Shown one piece after another: positions 17,201-25,568 of a DNA stretch of 64,000 bases. The DNA lies in assembly GCA_903881085.1 (NCBI GenBank), contig CAIRSA010000097.1, forward strand, positions 1 through 64,000. The letters run 5' to 3'. The position numbers and the translations under genes are program-made. Each line of letters starts with the position of its first letter. The stretch's first letter is position 1. The notes under the pieces are model-generated. The model saw only the letters and a list, made by a program, of their open reading frames with translations, was not told the origin of the DNA and ran no database searches. The stretch comes from an uncultured Acidobacteriia bacterium (lineage in GTDB: Bacteria; Acidobacteriota; Terriglobia; Bryobacterales; Bryobacteraceae).

Positions 17201-17773
17201 GCGCTGCTTCTCGAATTCCTTCAAACACTCGACAATCGCACCGCCCTTCACTTTAAGCAGCGCATCGGCATCGGCCGACAGCGATGCCAGAATGCCCCGA
17301 AAACCTTCGATGCCCGACGCAGCGGAAAACAGCAGCCGGCCGAAGTCTCCTTTGCCGCTCATCAACTCCTCGCCGCCATCCGTCAAGCGTTGCGAATTGA
17401 GGCCGAACATGGTGGTGAACGCCCTTTCGTCATCCAGTGGCACAACCGCGCGAAACTCCTGCTCGGCCAGAGGCGTCTTTTCGTCGGACGCAAGCAGCGT
17501 GTTCCCGCTGCCTTTCCGGCGCATGGCAGTAAGCGATTTGCCTTCGTGTTCGATGGTTGCGCCTATCAGCAGACTCTTCTTGTTGTGCAGGAAGTCGTCA
17601 TCGGTCTGAACCGGAATGCCGAAGAGGAAATGCGAGATCGTGCGCAGCAACGAGCTTTTCCCCGCCTCATTCGGCCCGTAAATCAGCTCCAACTTGCCGC
17701 GCCCTTCCGTAAGGTCTTTCCGCCAGTCCGTGAACGGGCCATATGCACGGACGTCGAGCCCATTAATCCGCAT
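14279..17773 (-). CDS. SbcC/YhaN-like SMC-type ATPase
   Basis: A 1164-residue AAA ATPase with the Rad50/SbcC plan. Walker A GPNEAGKSS is at residues 33-41, long coiled coils fill the middle, and the C-terminus has the ABC signature region SSGTCDQLYLALRVA and Walker B PFIADDILVHFDD. No clear CxxC zinc hook is visible, which is more like the YhaN branch than classic SbcC. With the SbcD-like nuclease encoded just upstream (11-base overlap) it should form a DNA-end or hairpin-processing complex. The run starts with a sulfatase gene, an odd operon partner. Confidence 0.88.
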   Translation of the reverse strand: MRINGLDVRAYGPFTDWRKDLTEGRGKLELIYGPNEAGKSSLLRTISHFLFGIPVQTDDDFLHNKKSLLIGATIEHEGKSLTAMRRKGSGNTLLASDEKTPLAEQEFRAVVPLDDERAFTTMFGLNSQRLTDGGEELMSGKGDFGRLLFSAASGIEGFRGILASLSADADALLKVKGGAIVECLKEFEKQRKNLSTSMLKSSVLDDMTARREQAETKKERLGIEHREKNMVERRLERIREALQLIARKQQLLASLDSLKLVQVARDGFAVEFSKAEAEFRSKLEDRQRIVQEIGTLEKDLSGLTFSEALLLREAEIAKLPELLGATGKAAKDKAKLQERVRVAESNAGEFFSELGMTAAMESIPSLQVTAENRRRTEELDVTFTRLNADAKNAAREVAKMRADIEAGVNRLAELPAAKPVDSIQLALAATDQFAAAATTFAARREKALREAKRLDADLRALPWAGSLDALRQADLPSPALVERWKQRFEGAENALRKARENSAEAEVEVRQIEAGIRQKLAGRTVPTLEAMEDARNLRDQGWRAVRSAWLDGDASAAREFLPGYDSALALAEAYEAGVKAADISSDDLREHANEAANLAQAKASLETARIRRDGYAEELKNAVAEMDGLQPQWAALWTRWGLEPQPPAQMTDWLNRRSRLLERASAWTEENDRIGDFDLQSAAAADSLRQTLALTAGAPDAQTLTELRTVAKNWIEVQVSNKASLVKWEESVAAARRNLEVARQREMEVNADLTEWKQHWSQLLEGLRMGAAMDPAAVRAALELRRNLAESYKDWAESRRRIAGIEEEAAHFQQIVETLTREVAPDLLPLPPASAAGLLHKRLSEHVLNRDLRKEKEKALNKQLFDLQARDEDLATIGALRNALAAEAGCLAVEQIPVYIKQSTDKAKLLDDLAAAEAQLARVAGTESVEDFEAEALRHSEDALPGEIAQLQAEVEQIIQQREETITELATLAKELADYEKSTATADAAANLEFERAKLLEQTGRYLRLKLAEHVLKSAVERHRKKTSGDMLRRSSEIFSRLTLGAFDELDLDCDEKNNPKIVGVRKGRSARLSTKEMSSGTCDQLYLALRVASLEIYFQNHSPIPFIADDILVHFDDARAAAALQVLAGLAQQTQVLLFTHHQHLLDVAAGAVPSSKLAVYRI

Positions 17774-19010
17774 CGGCCACCGCCTGTCCGCTCAAGCGCG
17801 CGTGCAACAACGCCTCCACTTCGGCCAGCAGCTGTTCGTATTCAGGACCGGCGGGATTGATCGCCGCACGCACGGATTCTTTCATGTCATCGGGCAACTT
17901 AGCCAGCAGGTTTTCGAAGATAGGCTGGGGATCGGCGTCGCGCAATGCACTCAGGGTCTCGGCCACCTCAGCCAATGGCCCGCCCATGTCTTGCGGCTGC
18001 CGCGGAAACTTGCATTTTACTTCTATCTTTTCCAGCCAGATCCGTTCAGCGCCAATATCGGTTGCAAGCGCGCGCAACGCGTCTTTCCAATCCGCGGTGG
18101 CAATCAATTGTCCAGTAAGCTGGGTGGCGCCGGTCAAGCTGAGGCGTACAATCAGCTGAATGGCGTCGGGCAGTTCCACTGCGCGCAGTGCTTTATCCAC
18201 CGCCTGCTCTACTTCGTGCATTTCTATCACGCCCCCAACGTCCACCTGGAGTTCCATCCAGCGAAAAACATCGAGAGGGAAAAACTCGCACGACACGACT
18301 CGATGCGTGTCATCCACCGTCACAATGCGGCAGCCTTTCGCACCCGTTTCGCGAATATTGCGCCCTTGGATATTGCCTGGAAATACAATCCAAGGATCCC
18401 CGCTAAGCACCTCCCACGCCGTGTGGATATGGCCCAGAGCCCAATATTCATAGCCCTTCAAGCGCAGATCGTCCACGGAACATGGGGCGTACGTCGCGTG
18501 CTCGGTCGAGCCCTCCAGCGATGTGTGCAGCATGCCGATGTTGAAGCATTGCGGATCGCGCGCGGGGTAATCCGCGGCAAGGTTTTCGTCCACATGCCGA
18601 TTGGGGAAACTCTGGCCGTGAATCACCGCGCTCACACCCGGCACCTGCATGGACTCGGCCTTGCGCACATCGAACAGATGCGTATTTTCGGGCAGCGGAA
18701 GCGACTTCGTGACTACGCTGGCTGCGTCATGATTGCCCTTGATCAAATAAACGTGAATGCCTTTTTCGCGCAGCCGGCTCATGCGCGAATGAAAAAACAG
18801 GCCAGTGCGATTGTCTTTCCAATCGCCATCGTAGAGGTCGCCAGCGATAAGCACGAAATGCACCTTCTGGCTGATCGCCAGCGCCACCAGCCGGTCAAAC
18901 GCATGGCGCGAGGCCAGCCGGATCTCCTCCGCCGGCAACCCTTCGTAGTTAGTGAGGCCTTTTAGCGGACTATCCAAATGAATGTCAGCCGCGTGCAGAA
19001 ACTTGAACAT
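17763..19010 (-). CDS. SbcD/Mre11-like DNA repair exonuclease (YhaO type)
   Basis: A 415-residue metallophosphoesterase. The motifs run in family order: FLHAADIHLDSPL, LIAGDLYDGDW, IKGNHDAAS, and the histidines in WALGHIHT. A C-terminal domain of about 150 residues follows, as in YhaO. The frame is open upstream to 19262, but that part lies inside the sulfatase and is not protein-like; the start MFKFLHAADIH at 19010 is 2 bases after the sulfatase stop. It overlaps the SbcC-like gene by 11 bases, strongly suggesting a complex that opens DNA hairpins and trims blocked ends. Confidence 0.9.
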   Translation of the reverse strand: MFKFLHAADIHLDSPLKGLTNYEGLPAEEIRLASRHAFDRLVALAISQKVHFVLIAGDLYDGDWKDNRTGLFFHSRMSRLREKGIHVYLIKGNHDAASVVTKSLPLPENTHLFDVRKAESMQVPGVSAVIHGQSFPNRHVDENLAADYPARDPQCFNIGMLHTSLEGSTEHATYAPCSVDDLRLKGYEYWALGHIHTAWEVLSGDPWIVFPGNIQGRNIRETGAKGCRIVTVDDTHRVVSCEFFPLDVFRWMELQVDVGGVIEMHEVEQAVDKALRAVELPDAIQLIVRLSLTGATQLTGQLIATADWKDALRALATDIGAERIWLEKIEVKCKFPRQPQDMGGPLAEVAETLSALRDADPQPIFENLLAKLPDDMKESVRAAINPAGPEYEQLLAEVEALLHARLSGQAVADAD

Positions 19011-19012
19011 GC

Positions 19013-20467
19013 CTACATGGCGAACTTGTCGCCTTCGCTCCCTTTGCCCGAGTAGCGCGGATCGCCGCCGGTGGTCTTCAGAATCTCGGCCATGCGGTCC
19101 TGCATGCCCTCCACCATTTTCGCCAGTGCCTGGTCTTTGATCAACGTGCCAATGCGGCCGCGGTGGCGGATACTGATGCCGCTGAGCAGATTGTTCATCT
19201 GATCGGGATCGGTTCGCAGGTCGTACAATTCGTTCTTGTCCCACACGCCCCAGCTCTGGCACAGGCTATGCGTTTCGGTTCGCAGTCCAGTGAGCGTGGG
19301 AGTGTAGGGGTAGTCCTGCTCCCATTCGTATTCGTACAGGAAGTCCTTGCGCCAGCCGGCGGTCTTGCCTTGCAGCAGCGGCAGCAGTGAACTGCCCTGC
19401 ATCGATTTCGGCGCGGGCACGCCTGCAACGTCAAGAAACGTGGGTGCGATGTCGAGATTCAGCGCCATCTTGTCAACAGTAGTGCCCGCCGGGAAGAGGC
19501 TGGGGCAGTGGGCAAGCAGCGGCACGCGCAAAGACGGCTCGTGCATGGAGCGCTTGTCGACCAGGCCGTGTTCGCCCCACAGATAGCCGTTGTCGCCCAT
19601 GTAGACGATGAGCGTGTTTTCCAGCAGGCCGTGTTTTTTGAGTTCGTCCATCACCTGGCCCACGCTTTCGTCGACCGCTTGCAGACAGCGGCAATAGCCG
19701 CGATAGTATTCGTCTACCGTGGCGGTCTGCCCCATGGCGCCATCCACGCCGTGGCGAGAGAAGCGGCGGCGCTTCACCCATTCCGGGAGCTGGTCGTAGT
19801 ATTCCTCTTTGTACATCATCGATTTCGGCCAAGGGATGGCATCGAGCGCGTAGATGTGTTTGTGCCTCGGATGCGGCTGGAACGGCGCGTGGACGGCCTT
19901 GTGCGAAAGATAAAGCAGGAACGGCTTGCTGGCGCTGGCTTGAATAAAGGTCTTGGCCTCGTCTGTCAGCAGATCGGTAACGTAACCTGTGACTTTGCGG
20001 CGCTTGCCGTTAAAGTTCATTTCCGGGTCCCAATATTCGCCCTGGCCGCGAAAACTGATCCAGTGGTCGAAGCCGGGCCGCGGCTCGTCGCTATCGCCGC
20101 CCATGTGCCACTTACCTAGGAAGCCAGTGCGGTAGCCGGATTTCTGCAGCAGTTCGGGGAAAGTGGCGAGTGATTGCGGCAGAGGCGTGAAATTGTCCTT
20201 CACTCCGTGGGCATGCATGTACTGGCCGGTGAGGATGGACGCGCGGCTGGGCGAGCAGAGCGACGTAGTGACAAAGGCGTTTTGGAACAGCGCCCCGCCG
20301 GCCCGAAGCTTATCGAGATTTGGAGTCTTGAGCCACGGGTGGCCGAGGCAGCCGAACATGTTGAAGCGGTGGTCGTCGCACAAAATGTAAACGATATTGC
20401 GGCGTGTCGGTTGGGCGCTCAGTGTGGAAGCGGTGGCCGCGCCAAGAAAGAGATCTCTGCGTCTCAT
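19013..20467 (-). CDS. Tat-exported type I sulfatase
   Basis: A 484-residue arylsulfatase-family enzyme. MRRRDLFLGAATAS is a twin-arginine signal. The formylglycine motif CSPSR starts at Cys71 and is the cysteine-type, which needs oxidation by a formylglycine-generating enzyme or an anaerobic maturase. The metal-binding DDH is at residues 31-33 and a GDNGYLWGEHG motif with further ligands is present. It probably releases sulfate from a sulfated glycan or sterol. The stop lies 2 bases before the SbcD-like start, so it seems to lead that operon although no functional link is obvious. Confidence 0.92.
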   Translation of the reverse strand: MRRRDLFLGAATASTLSAQPTRRNIVYILCDDHRFNMFGCLGHPWLKTPNLDKLRAGGALFQNAFVTTSLCSPSRASILTGQYMHAHGVKDNFTPLPQSLATFPELLQKSGYRTGFLGKWHMGGDSDEPRPGFDHWISFRGQGEYWDPEMNFNGKRRKVTGYVTDLLTDEAKTFIQASASKPFLLYLSHKAVHAPFQPHPRHKHIYALDAIPWPKSMMYKEEYYDQLPEWVKRRRFSRHGVDGAMGQTATVDEYYRGYCRCLQAVDESVGQVMDELKKHGLLENTLIVYMGDNGYLWGEHGLVDKRSMHEPSLRVPLLAHCPSLFPAGTTVDKMALNLDIAPTFLDVAGVPAPKSMQGSSLLPLLQGKTAGWRKDFLYEYEWEQDYPYTPTLTGLRTETHSLCQSWGVWDKNELYDLRTDPDQMNNLLSGISIRHRGRIGTLIKDQALAKMVEGMQDRMAEILKTTGGDPRYSGKGSEGDKFAM

Positions 20468-20528
20468 GTCGATTTACGATATCAGATGCGGGCGGTGGAG
20501 AGTGATAGACTGGAGGCGAGACGATCAT

Positions 20529-20774
20529 ATGGATGTTCTTCAACTGGCTGAGATCCGGAAATTGGAGAGTGACGGTATTGCCAGCGTGGCGGCGCAACAG
20601 CTGGTCTCTCGCGCTGTTCAAGTTTTTGGCGATCTTGCGATTGCCAAAGAATGGCTGGAAGAGCCGATCCCTTCGCTTGCCGGGAATCGCCCAATTGACT
20701 TGATTCATGGCAGTGAGTCCGACCAGCTACGCGTGTATACCATCCTGGGCCGAGTCGAGCACGGCATTTTTTAA
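20529..20774 (+). CDS. MbcA/ParS/Xre-type antitoxin (DUF2384)
   Basis: An 81-residue protein. The C-terminal half has the DUF2384 pattern AKEWLEEPIPSLAGNRPIDL followed by YTILGRVEHG, which in known systems inserts into and blocks the active site of the RES toxin. The N-terminal Xre helix-turn-helix is shortened, as in MbcA-like antitoxins. The frame is open further upstream, but ATG 20529 gives the normal start. It is 3 bases upstream of the RES gene and divergent from the sulfatase gene across about 60 bases. Confidence 0.88.
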   Translation: MDVLQLAEIRKLESDGIASVAAQQLVSRAVQVFGDLAIAKEWLEEPIPSLAGNRPIDLIHGSESDQLRVYTILGRVEHGIF

Positions 20775-20777
20775 GTA

Positions 20778-21248
20778 ATGATTGCCTACCGCCTCTGTAG
20801 ATCGACCTACTCAGCGTTGAGTGGTGAGGGAGCCCGGAAGTTCGGCGGACGGTGGAATTTGGCCGGGACACCTGCTGTTTATGCAGCGGAAAGTCGAGCG
20901 CTTTGTATCCTGGAGCGGTTGGTTCACTTTGTGCGCCTGCCAAACGACGAGGCATTCACACGCATTTTCATTCCTGATGAATTGAACATTGTTACAATCA
21001 CTTCTTCACAGTTGCCTGTTGGTTGGGATAATCCAGTAGAAAGTGCTGGAGCCCAAGCAATGGGGAATGAACTACTGGTCGCCTACAATGCATTAGCGCT
21101 CAGAGTTCCCAGCATTGTAATCCCTGACGAATACTGTCTGGTGCTGAATCCGAATCACGAGGATTTCTCGCGCTTGCAATTTCATGCGCCGGTCCCTTTT
21201 CGATACGACCACCGGCTACGACGAAGCGAAGGCAGTTTCCCCCTATAA
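20778..21248 (+). CDS. RES-domain toxin
   Basis: A 156-residue RES protein. The domain-naming residues are all present: Arg near YRLCRSTYS, Glu and Ser in the stretch YAAESRALCILERLVH, and the Ser in VPSIVIPDEY. Characterised RES toxins either break down NAD with phosphate or ADP-ribosylate a host enzyme. The antitoxin gene lies 3 bases upstream, as in MbcTA, ParST and Xre-RES pairs. The frame seems intact, including the usual GGRWN motif and the end of the domain, so the system is probably functional. Confidence 0.9.
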   Translation: MIAYRLCRSTYSALSGEGARKFGGRWNLAGTPAVYAAESRALCILERLVHFVRLPNDEAFTRIFIPDELNIVTITSSQLPVGWDNPVESAGAQAMGNELLVAYNALALRVPSIVIPDEYCLVLNPNHEDFSRLQFHAPVPFRYDHRLRRSEGSFPL

Positions 21249-21325
21249 TCCGAAATCTTTATTCAAATTGCTTCACCACAAGAATCGGATAGTTGACATG
21301 TGGCGGGTTCCCCTAAGGTCGATTC

Positions 21326-21714
21326 ATGCATCGAACAATTGCCCCACCTGTACTGTATTTCGGGACGCCGGTGGCGCTGATCTCCACGCTGAATCCCGAT
21401 GGCACGGCGAACCTGGCGCCTATCTCCTCGGCGTGGTGGCTGGGGTGAACCTGCTGGCGTTGACCACGGGCAAGGACCCGCCACCCGAGCGAAAGCTGCA
21501 GTGGGGTTACCGCTATGAGAGCGATAAGTTTGCCGTGGCGGGTTTGACGCCGGTGGATTCTGAAGTAGTGAAAGCCCCGCGCGTATTGGAGTGTCCGGTG
21601 CAGATAGAGGGCGTGGTGCACCACTATCGTTCCTTCGGCAAGAACGTGGGTGCCCATGTGTTTGAGGTGCACATAGTAAAGCTGCATGTGGCTGGGGAGC
21701 TGTTGAGCGAACTA
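21326..21714 (+). pseudogene. Decayed flavin reductase-family gene
   Basis: Two pieces of one flavin reductase family protein are in different frames. The first, 21326-21448, starts MHRTIAPPVLYFGTPVALIS and stops after SSAWWLG. The second, from 21445, reads VNLLALTTGKDPPPERK, KFAVAGLTPVDSE and ECPVQIEG, then FEVHIVKLHV. From memory of the family, about 30 residues, including the FMN-loop region, are missing between the pieces, so a deletion that also shifted the frame is likely. The C-terminus is also lost near 21714, where an unrelated antisense fragment begins. No product is expected. Confidence 0.75.
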
Positions 21715-21864
21715 GAACCGTCCATCAACCTTCTTGCCGTGGCAGATTTGGGCTTTCTCCGGCGTCACGCCCACGAAGACCACCCCATCGCGGATGCCGC
21801 GCTTACGCCGGAAATCGTTGGCGATGTCGTCTTTCCGTTCTTTGTGGTTGAACTGAATGAGCAT
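21712..21864 (-). pseudogene. 50-residue fragment of a conserved ORF
   Basis: A short reading frame of 50 residues starting MLIQFNHKERKDDIAND and containing RRKRGIRDGVVFVGVTPEKA. It has a very protein-like composition and resembles the N-terminal or central part of a larger bacterial protein that I cannot name with confidence. It is wedged between the truncated flavin reductase remnant and repeat copy B, so it is probably the residue of a mobile or lost gene. Confidence 0.45.
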
Positions 21865-21905
21865 TTTACCCTAAAGAGAGTAGTCGACGGCAAATTCGGA
21901 TGGGT

Positions 21906-22019
21906 GGCGAGACTGCCCGCAATGCGAGTCACCCGGCAGGTGGCGAGCACGTTGTGTGCAACCGATGCTAACTTTTGGAGATAGCTTTTCCACATGCGTT
22001 CAACTGCTCCTTCTCGGGT
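21906..22019 (+). repeat. Dispersed repeat, type 1, copy B (most complete)
   Basis: This stretch of about 114 bases matches copy A (1-79) over 21943-22020 and the reverse complement of copy C (60191-60292) over its whole length. It contains a hairpin-prone segment, gagtcacccggcaggtggcga. The three copies differ by small indels in the middle. Bases 22020-22229, after the repeat, hold no gene I can support. Confidence 0.7.
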
Positions 22020-22304
22020 TACATGGTGAATTCCTTTCAATTCACAAGATCAAGCCAAGCTTAGCCTGGTGTACCAAAGTCGCAAGGACGCCAAGAACAC
22101 CAGTGCACCTGCGGGCTTCCAGATATTGTCGGCTCGACGTCGAAGACCTCGCTAGTGCCTGGGTGTTTCGACCCAACGGTTGTGTATGCTAACACATCAC
22201 TGTTGCTCTGATCTTGTACTGTAACTGTTGTGATTCCTTGCGTTGCTGATTGGCAAGAAAAATGCTCCGATGACAAGGATTGGGAAAGGGGCTGGCACTT
22301 GTCT

Positions 22305-25300
22305 ATGTTTTGGCGAAGTAAAAAGCCGGAGAGAGGCGACGGTGAGAGCCGCATCAACCTCAATGAATACCGCGACCTGAGCAGGTTTGCCAACGATTCC
22401 ATCCTGTTAATTGATGATGAAGCAGTCATTCAGGAGACAAACGATCGCGCCTGCGAAGTTTACGGATACAGCCGTGAGGAACTGCTTGGCCGGTGTATCA
22501 GCGACCTTCGCGCACCACATACGGTCGCGGACTTTCCAACGGATTGGGCCAAGGGCAGAGACCCAAGCGGCTCAATTTTTGAGGCGGTTCACCGGCGTAA
22601 GGACGGCTTTGAATTCGACGTGGAAATCAGTACGAAGCTGGTGTCTATCGAAGGCAGGTCTTTCCGCCAGAGCATTATCCGCGACATCAGCGCCCGCAAA
22701 CAGGCCGAAGCGAAACTGGTGCAGGCTGAGGAGATGCTCCGCCTGCTGGCCAATAACCTGAAAGAAATGGTGTTGGCTTTCGGGATGGACCGCAAGCTGA
22801 CCTACGCCAATGCGGCGGTGGAGGCGCTGACCGGCTACTCGAAAGACGAATTGGAGCAACTGCCGTTCGGGTATTGGATCAATCCAGGGGATGCCGAACG
22901 CATGGGTGCGAAGTGCGCCGCCGCATTTCAGCGTGGTTCGTTTCAGGATGAGGAGTACCGTATCGTTTGTAAGGATGGGACGCCCAAGTGGGCCTCTGCC
23001 TCGTGGAATCCAATTATCGACAAGGGTGGCAAACAGATCGGCGTGCAGGCGGTGGAGCGCGACATCACGGTCAAGAAGAGGTTGGGCGAAGAGTTACGCG
23101 CAAACGAACGGCGATACCGATGCCTTTTCAACTCTATCACCGATGCCTTGTTTGTGAATCGTCTTAGCCCGGATGGCGAGGCTGGCTTCTTCATCGAGGC
23201 GAACGACGTGGCGTGCAGTAAACTTGGATACACGCGAGAGGAGTTGTTGACACGCAGGTCGAAAGATATCATCGCCCCCGAGCAACGATACCGGCTTCCG
23301 CAAATCATGCCGCCCCTGAGGGCGGAAGGCTTCATGACGTGGGAAAGCGTGGGGCTTGCCAAGGACGGCCACCGAATCCCGATCGAACTGCGCCACCACC
23401 TTTTCGATCTCGATGGCGAGCCCACAATCCTGACGGCGGTTCACGACATATCGGACCGCATAGAAGCGGAAACACTCTTCATTGAAAGCAGCGAGAAGTA
23501 TCAGAAAGTGGTTCAAAATGCCCCTTTGGGAATTTTGATCGTGATCAATGAGATGATCCGTTTCGCGAATCCCGCCGCGATATCCTTGCTGGGGGCAAAG
23601 CAGGAGAACGAGCTGCTTTCCACCAATCTTGCGGATCGCATCGCGGTGGACGCCCGATCCGTCTGCATGGCTGCGCTGCGCGGAACTGCGGGGGGATCCG
23701 TTGTTAGCCACATTGCGGAATTAAAGTGGTTGCGGCTCAACCAGACCCCGCTCACGGTTGTGATGACTGCCGTACCGTATATGCAAGGCGAAGAACAGGG
23801 CAGTCTGGTCTTTTTCTCGGATATTACGGAAATGCGCCAGGCGCAAGCCGATAAAGACGCCATGCATGCGCAGTTTCTGCAGGCCCAGAAGATGGAATCG
23901 GTGGGCCGGTTGGCCGGCGGGGTAGCGCATGATTTCAACAACCTGCTCACTGTGATCAATGGCCATAGCGCACTTTCGCTTAAGAAGATGCCTGCCGTGG
24001 ATCCAACACGCGACGCGATGGCTGAGATTCTGAAGGCTGGCCAGCAGGCTGCGCAATTGACCAAACAGCTGCTGGCATTCAGCCGCAGGCAGGTGTCCGA
24101 GCCGCGGTCGCTCGACATCAATCACTGCGTGCTTGACCTGTTGAAGATGCTGCAGCGAATGGTCGGCGATCACATCCGGATCGATATGAGGCTAGGTGCA
24201 GTTGCGCCGGTCGTGTGGGCCGATCGCGGACAGTTGCAGCAGGTGCTGATGAATCTGGCCGTCAATGGACGGGACTCCATGCCGGATGGTGGAGTGCTCA
24301 GCATCGCCTCGGAGAACCGGACCGTCGGCAACGCAAAACCATCGGACAGCATTGAAATCATTCCCGGTGAGTACGTTGTGCTTTCAGTGGGCGATACCGG
24401 CTGCGGAATGGATGAAGAGACCAGGCAACGAATCTTCGAACCTTTTTTTACCACCAAGCAGGAAGGAAAAGGTACCGGCCTGGGTCTTTCCACGGTGTAT
24501 GGAATCGTTCGCCAGTGCGGCGGATGGATCCAGGTCCACAGCCGCTTGGAGGCAGGCTCGCGTTTCGACATCTTTCTGCCGCAACGCGCCGGGCAGGTGC
24601 TGGATCCTGTGCCAGCAGCCGCGCCGCAGCGGCAGGCGGACAAAAACAAGACCGTGCTGATCGTGGAAGACAGCGAGAGCGTACGGCGTACGGTTGTCGA
24701 GTTGGTGGAGAACTGCGGTTACAAGGTGTTGGAGGCCGATGGTGGAGCGGCCGCGTTGAAGCTCGCTGAAGCTTATTCAGGGCCGATTGATCTGCTGCTC
24801 ACCGATGTCCACATGCCGCTGATGACTGGGCCTGAGCTGGTGGTTACGTTGCGGAAACTGCGCCCTGACACGCGGGTGATTTTCATGTCCGGTTACGCGG
24901 AGGCACTTACACCGCCGGGCGGCATGCTCAACACATCCTATACTTATTTGCAAAAACCGTTTTCACCGGATGAGCTGGCCATGAAAATCCACGAAGCTCT
25001 GGCGGCCGTTAGAATTGCTGGCCGGCTTCTGGTCGTGGACGACGAAGAACCCGTGCGGGCTTTGTTCAAGGAGATTCTGGAAGGCGCGGGATACACGGTG
25101 GAGACGGCCTGCGATGGGCGCAAGGCGCTGAAGCGGATGCACGAGACTCCTTTCGATCTTGTCTTGACGGATCTGGTGATGCCGGACAAGGACGGCCTCG
25201 AGGCGATTCAGGCCATCCGGCGCGAATATCCGCACCAGAAGATCATTGCGGTTTCTGGCGCCTTCAATGGAATGTTCTTGCGGCCGGCGGAGATCATGGG

Positions 25301-25376
25301 CGCCAACCGGTCGCTGCTGAAGCCGGTGAGTCCGGATGCGTTGGAGAGCGCGGTGCGCGCCGCGCTGGCGGAGTGA
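22305..25376 (+). CDS. Hybrid sensor histidine kinase: four PAS, kinase, two receiver domains
   Basis: About 1023 residues from ATG 22305 (a GTG at 22230 would add 25). There is no membrane segment, so it is cytoplasmic. About four PAS domains fill the first 515 residues (LIDDEAVIQETNDRACEVYG begins the first). The phospho-accepting His is in GRLAGGVAHDFNNLL near residue 541. The ATPase domain has QQVLMNLAVNGRDSMP, GDTGCGMDE and GKGTGLGLSTVYGIV. Receiver 1 (IVEDSE, LLLTDVHMP) starts near 782 and receiver 2 (VVDDEE, LVLTDLVMP) near 905, both with the phospho-Asp intact. A partner output protein is not adjacent. Upstream lie only repeats and pseudogenes, so it has its own promoter. Confidence 0.92.
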   Translation: MFWRSKKPERGDGESRINLNEYRDLSRFANDSILLIDDEAVIQETNDRACEVYGYSREELLGRCISDLRAPHTVADFPTDWAKGRDPSGSIFEAVHRRKDGFEFDVEISTKLVSIEGRSFRQSIIRDISARKQAEAKLVQAEEMLRLLANNLKEMVLAFGMDRKLTYANAAVEALTGYSKDELEQLPFGYWINPGDAERMGAKCAAAFQRGSFQDEEYRIVCKDGTPKWASASWNPIIDKGGKQIGVQAVERDITVKKRLGEELRANERRYRCLFNSITDALFVNRLSPDGEAGFFIEANDVACSKLGYTREELLTRRSKDIIAPEQRYRLPQIMPPLRAEGFMTWESVGLAKDGHRIPIELRHHLFDLDGEPTILTAVHDISDRIEAETLFIESSEKYQKVVQNAPLGILIVINEMIRFANPAAISLLGAKQENELLSTNLADRIAVDARSVCMAALRGTAGGSVVSHIAELKWLRLNQTPLTVVMTAVPYMQGEEQGSLVFFSDITEMRQAQADKDAMHAQFLQAQKMESVGRLAGGVAHDFNNLLTVINGHSALSLKKMPAVDPTRDAMAEILKAGQQAAQLTKQLLAFSRRQVSEPRSLDINHCVLDLLKMLQRMVGDHIRIDMRLGAVAPVVWADRGQLQQVLMNLAVNGRDSMPDGGVLSIASENRTVGNAKPSDSIEIIPGEYVVLSVGDTGCGMDEETRQRIFEPFFTTKQEGKGTGLGLSTVYGIVRQCGGWIQVHSRLEAGSRFDIFLPQRAGQVLDPVPAAAPQRQADKNKTVLIVEDSESVRRTVVELVENCGYKVLEADGGAAALKLAEAYSGPIDLLLTDVHMPLMTGPELVVTLRKLRPDTRVIFMSGYAEALTPPGGMLNTSYTYLQKPFSPDELAMKIHEALAAVRIAGRLLVVDDEEPVRALFKEILEGAGYTVETACDGRKALKRMHETPFDLVLTDLVMPDKDGLEAIQAIRREYPHQKIIAVSGAFNGMFLRPAEIMGANRSLLKPVSPDALESAVRAALAE

Positions 25377-25440
25377 ATTGGGTCACGCCTAGGGGCCAGT
25401 AAAGCAGTTGCCAATGCATTCCTGAGGATGGCCAGACTCC

Positions 25441-25508
25441 GCAAACTGGGGACGGACATGAATTTCCGGCGTTTTTGGCCGGAATTTCGCTGTCCGTCCC
25501 CTGTTTGC
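25441..25508 (+). repeat. 68-bp REP-like imperfect palindrome, copy 1
   Basis: The outer arms are gcaaactggggacggac (25441-25457) and its near-perfect inverse at 25492-25508 (16 of 17 match). An inner inverted pair, aatttccggc with gccggaaatt, nests inside. A second element of the same length and plan is at 60298-60365. Such elements are often moved by REP-associated Y1 transposases (RAYT), but none is encoded here. It lies 60 bases upstream of the VapB start and 64 bases after the kinase stop. Confidence 0.75.
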
Positions 25509-25568
25509 CCCGGCGATACAACCCGCAATACAAAGACTCAACTGCTTTTTTCAAGGATAATATGCATT

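Noticed and set aside
19011..19262. Upstream extension of the SbcD-like frame
   Set aside because: It overlaps the well-supported sulfatase, and the family N-terminus begins at 19010.
22061..22230. Minus-strand frame possibly encoding the end of a secreted beta-rich protein
   Set aside because: The translation (YTTVGSKHPGTSEVFDVEP) is suggestive, but no start, family or partner piece could be found.
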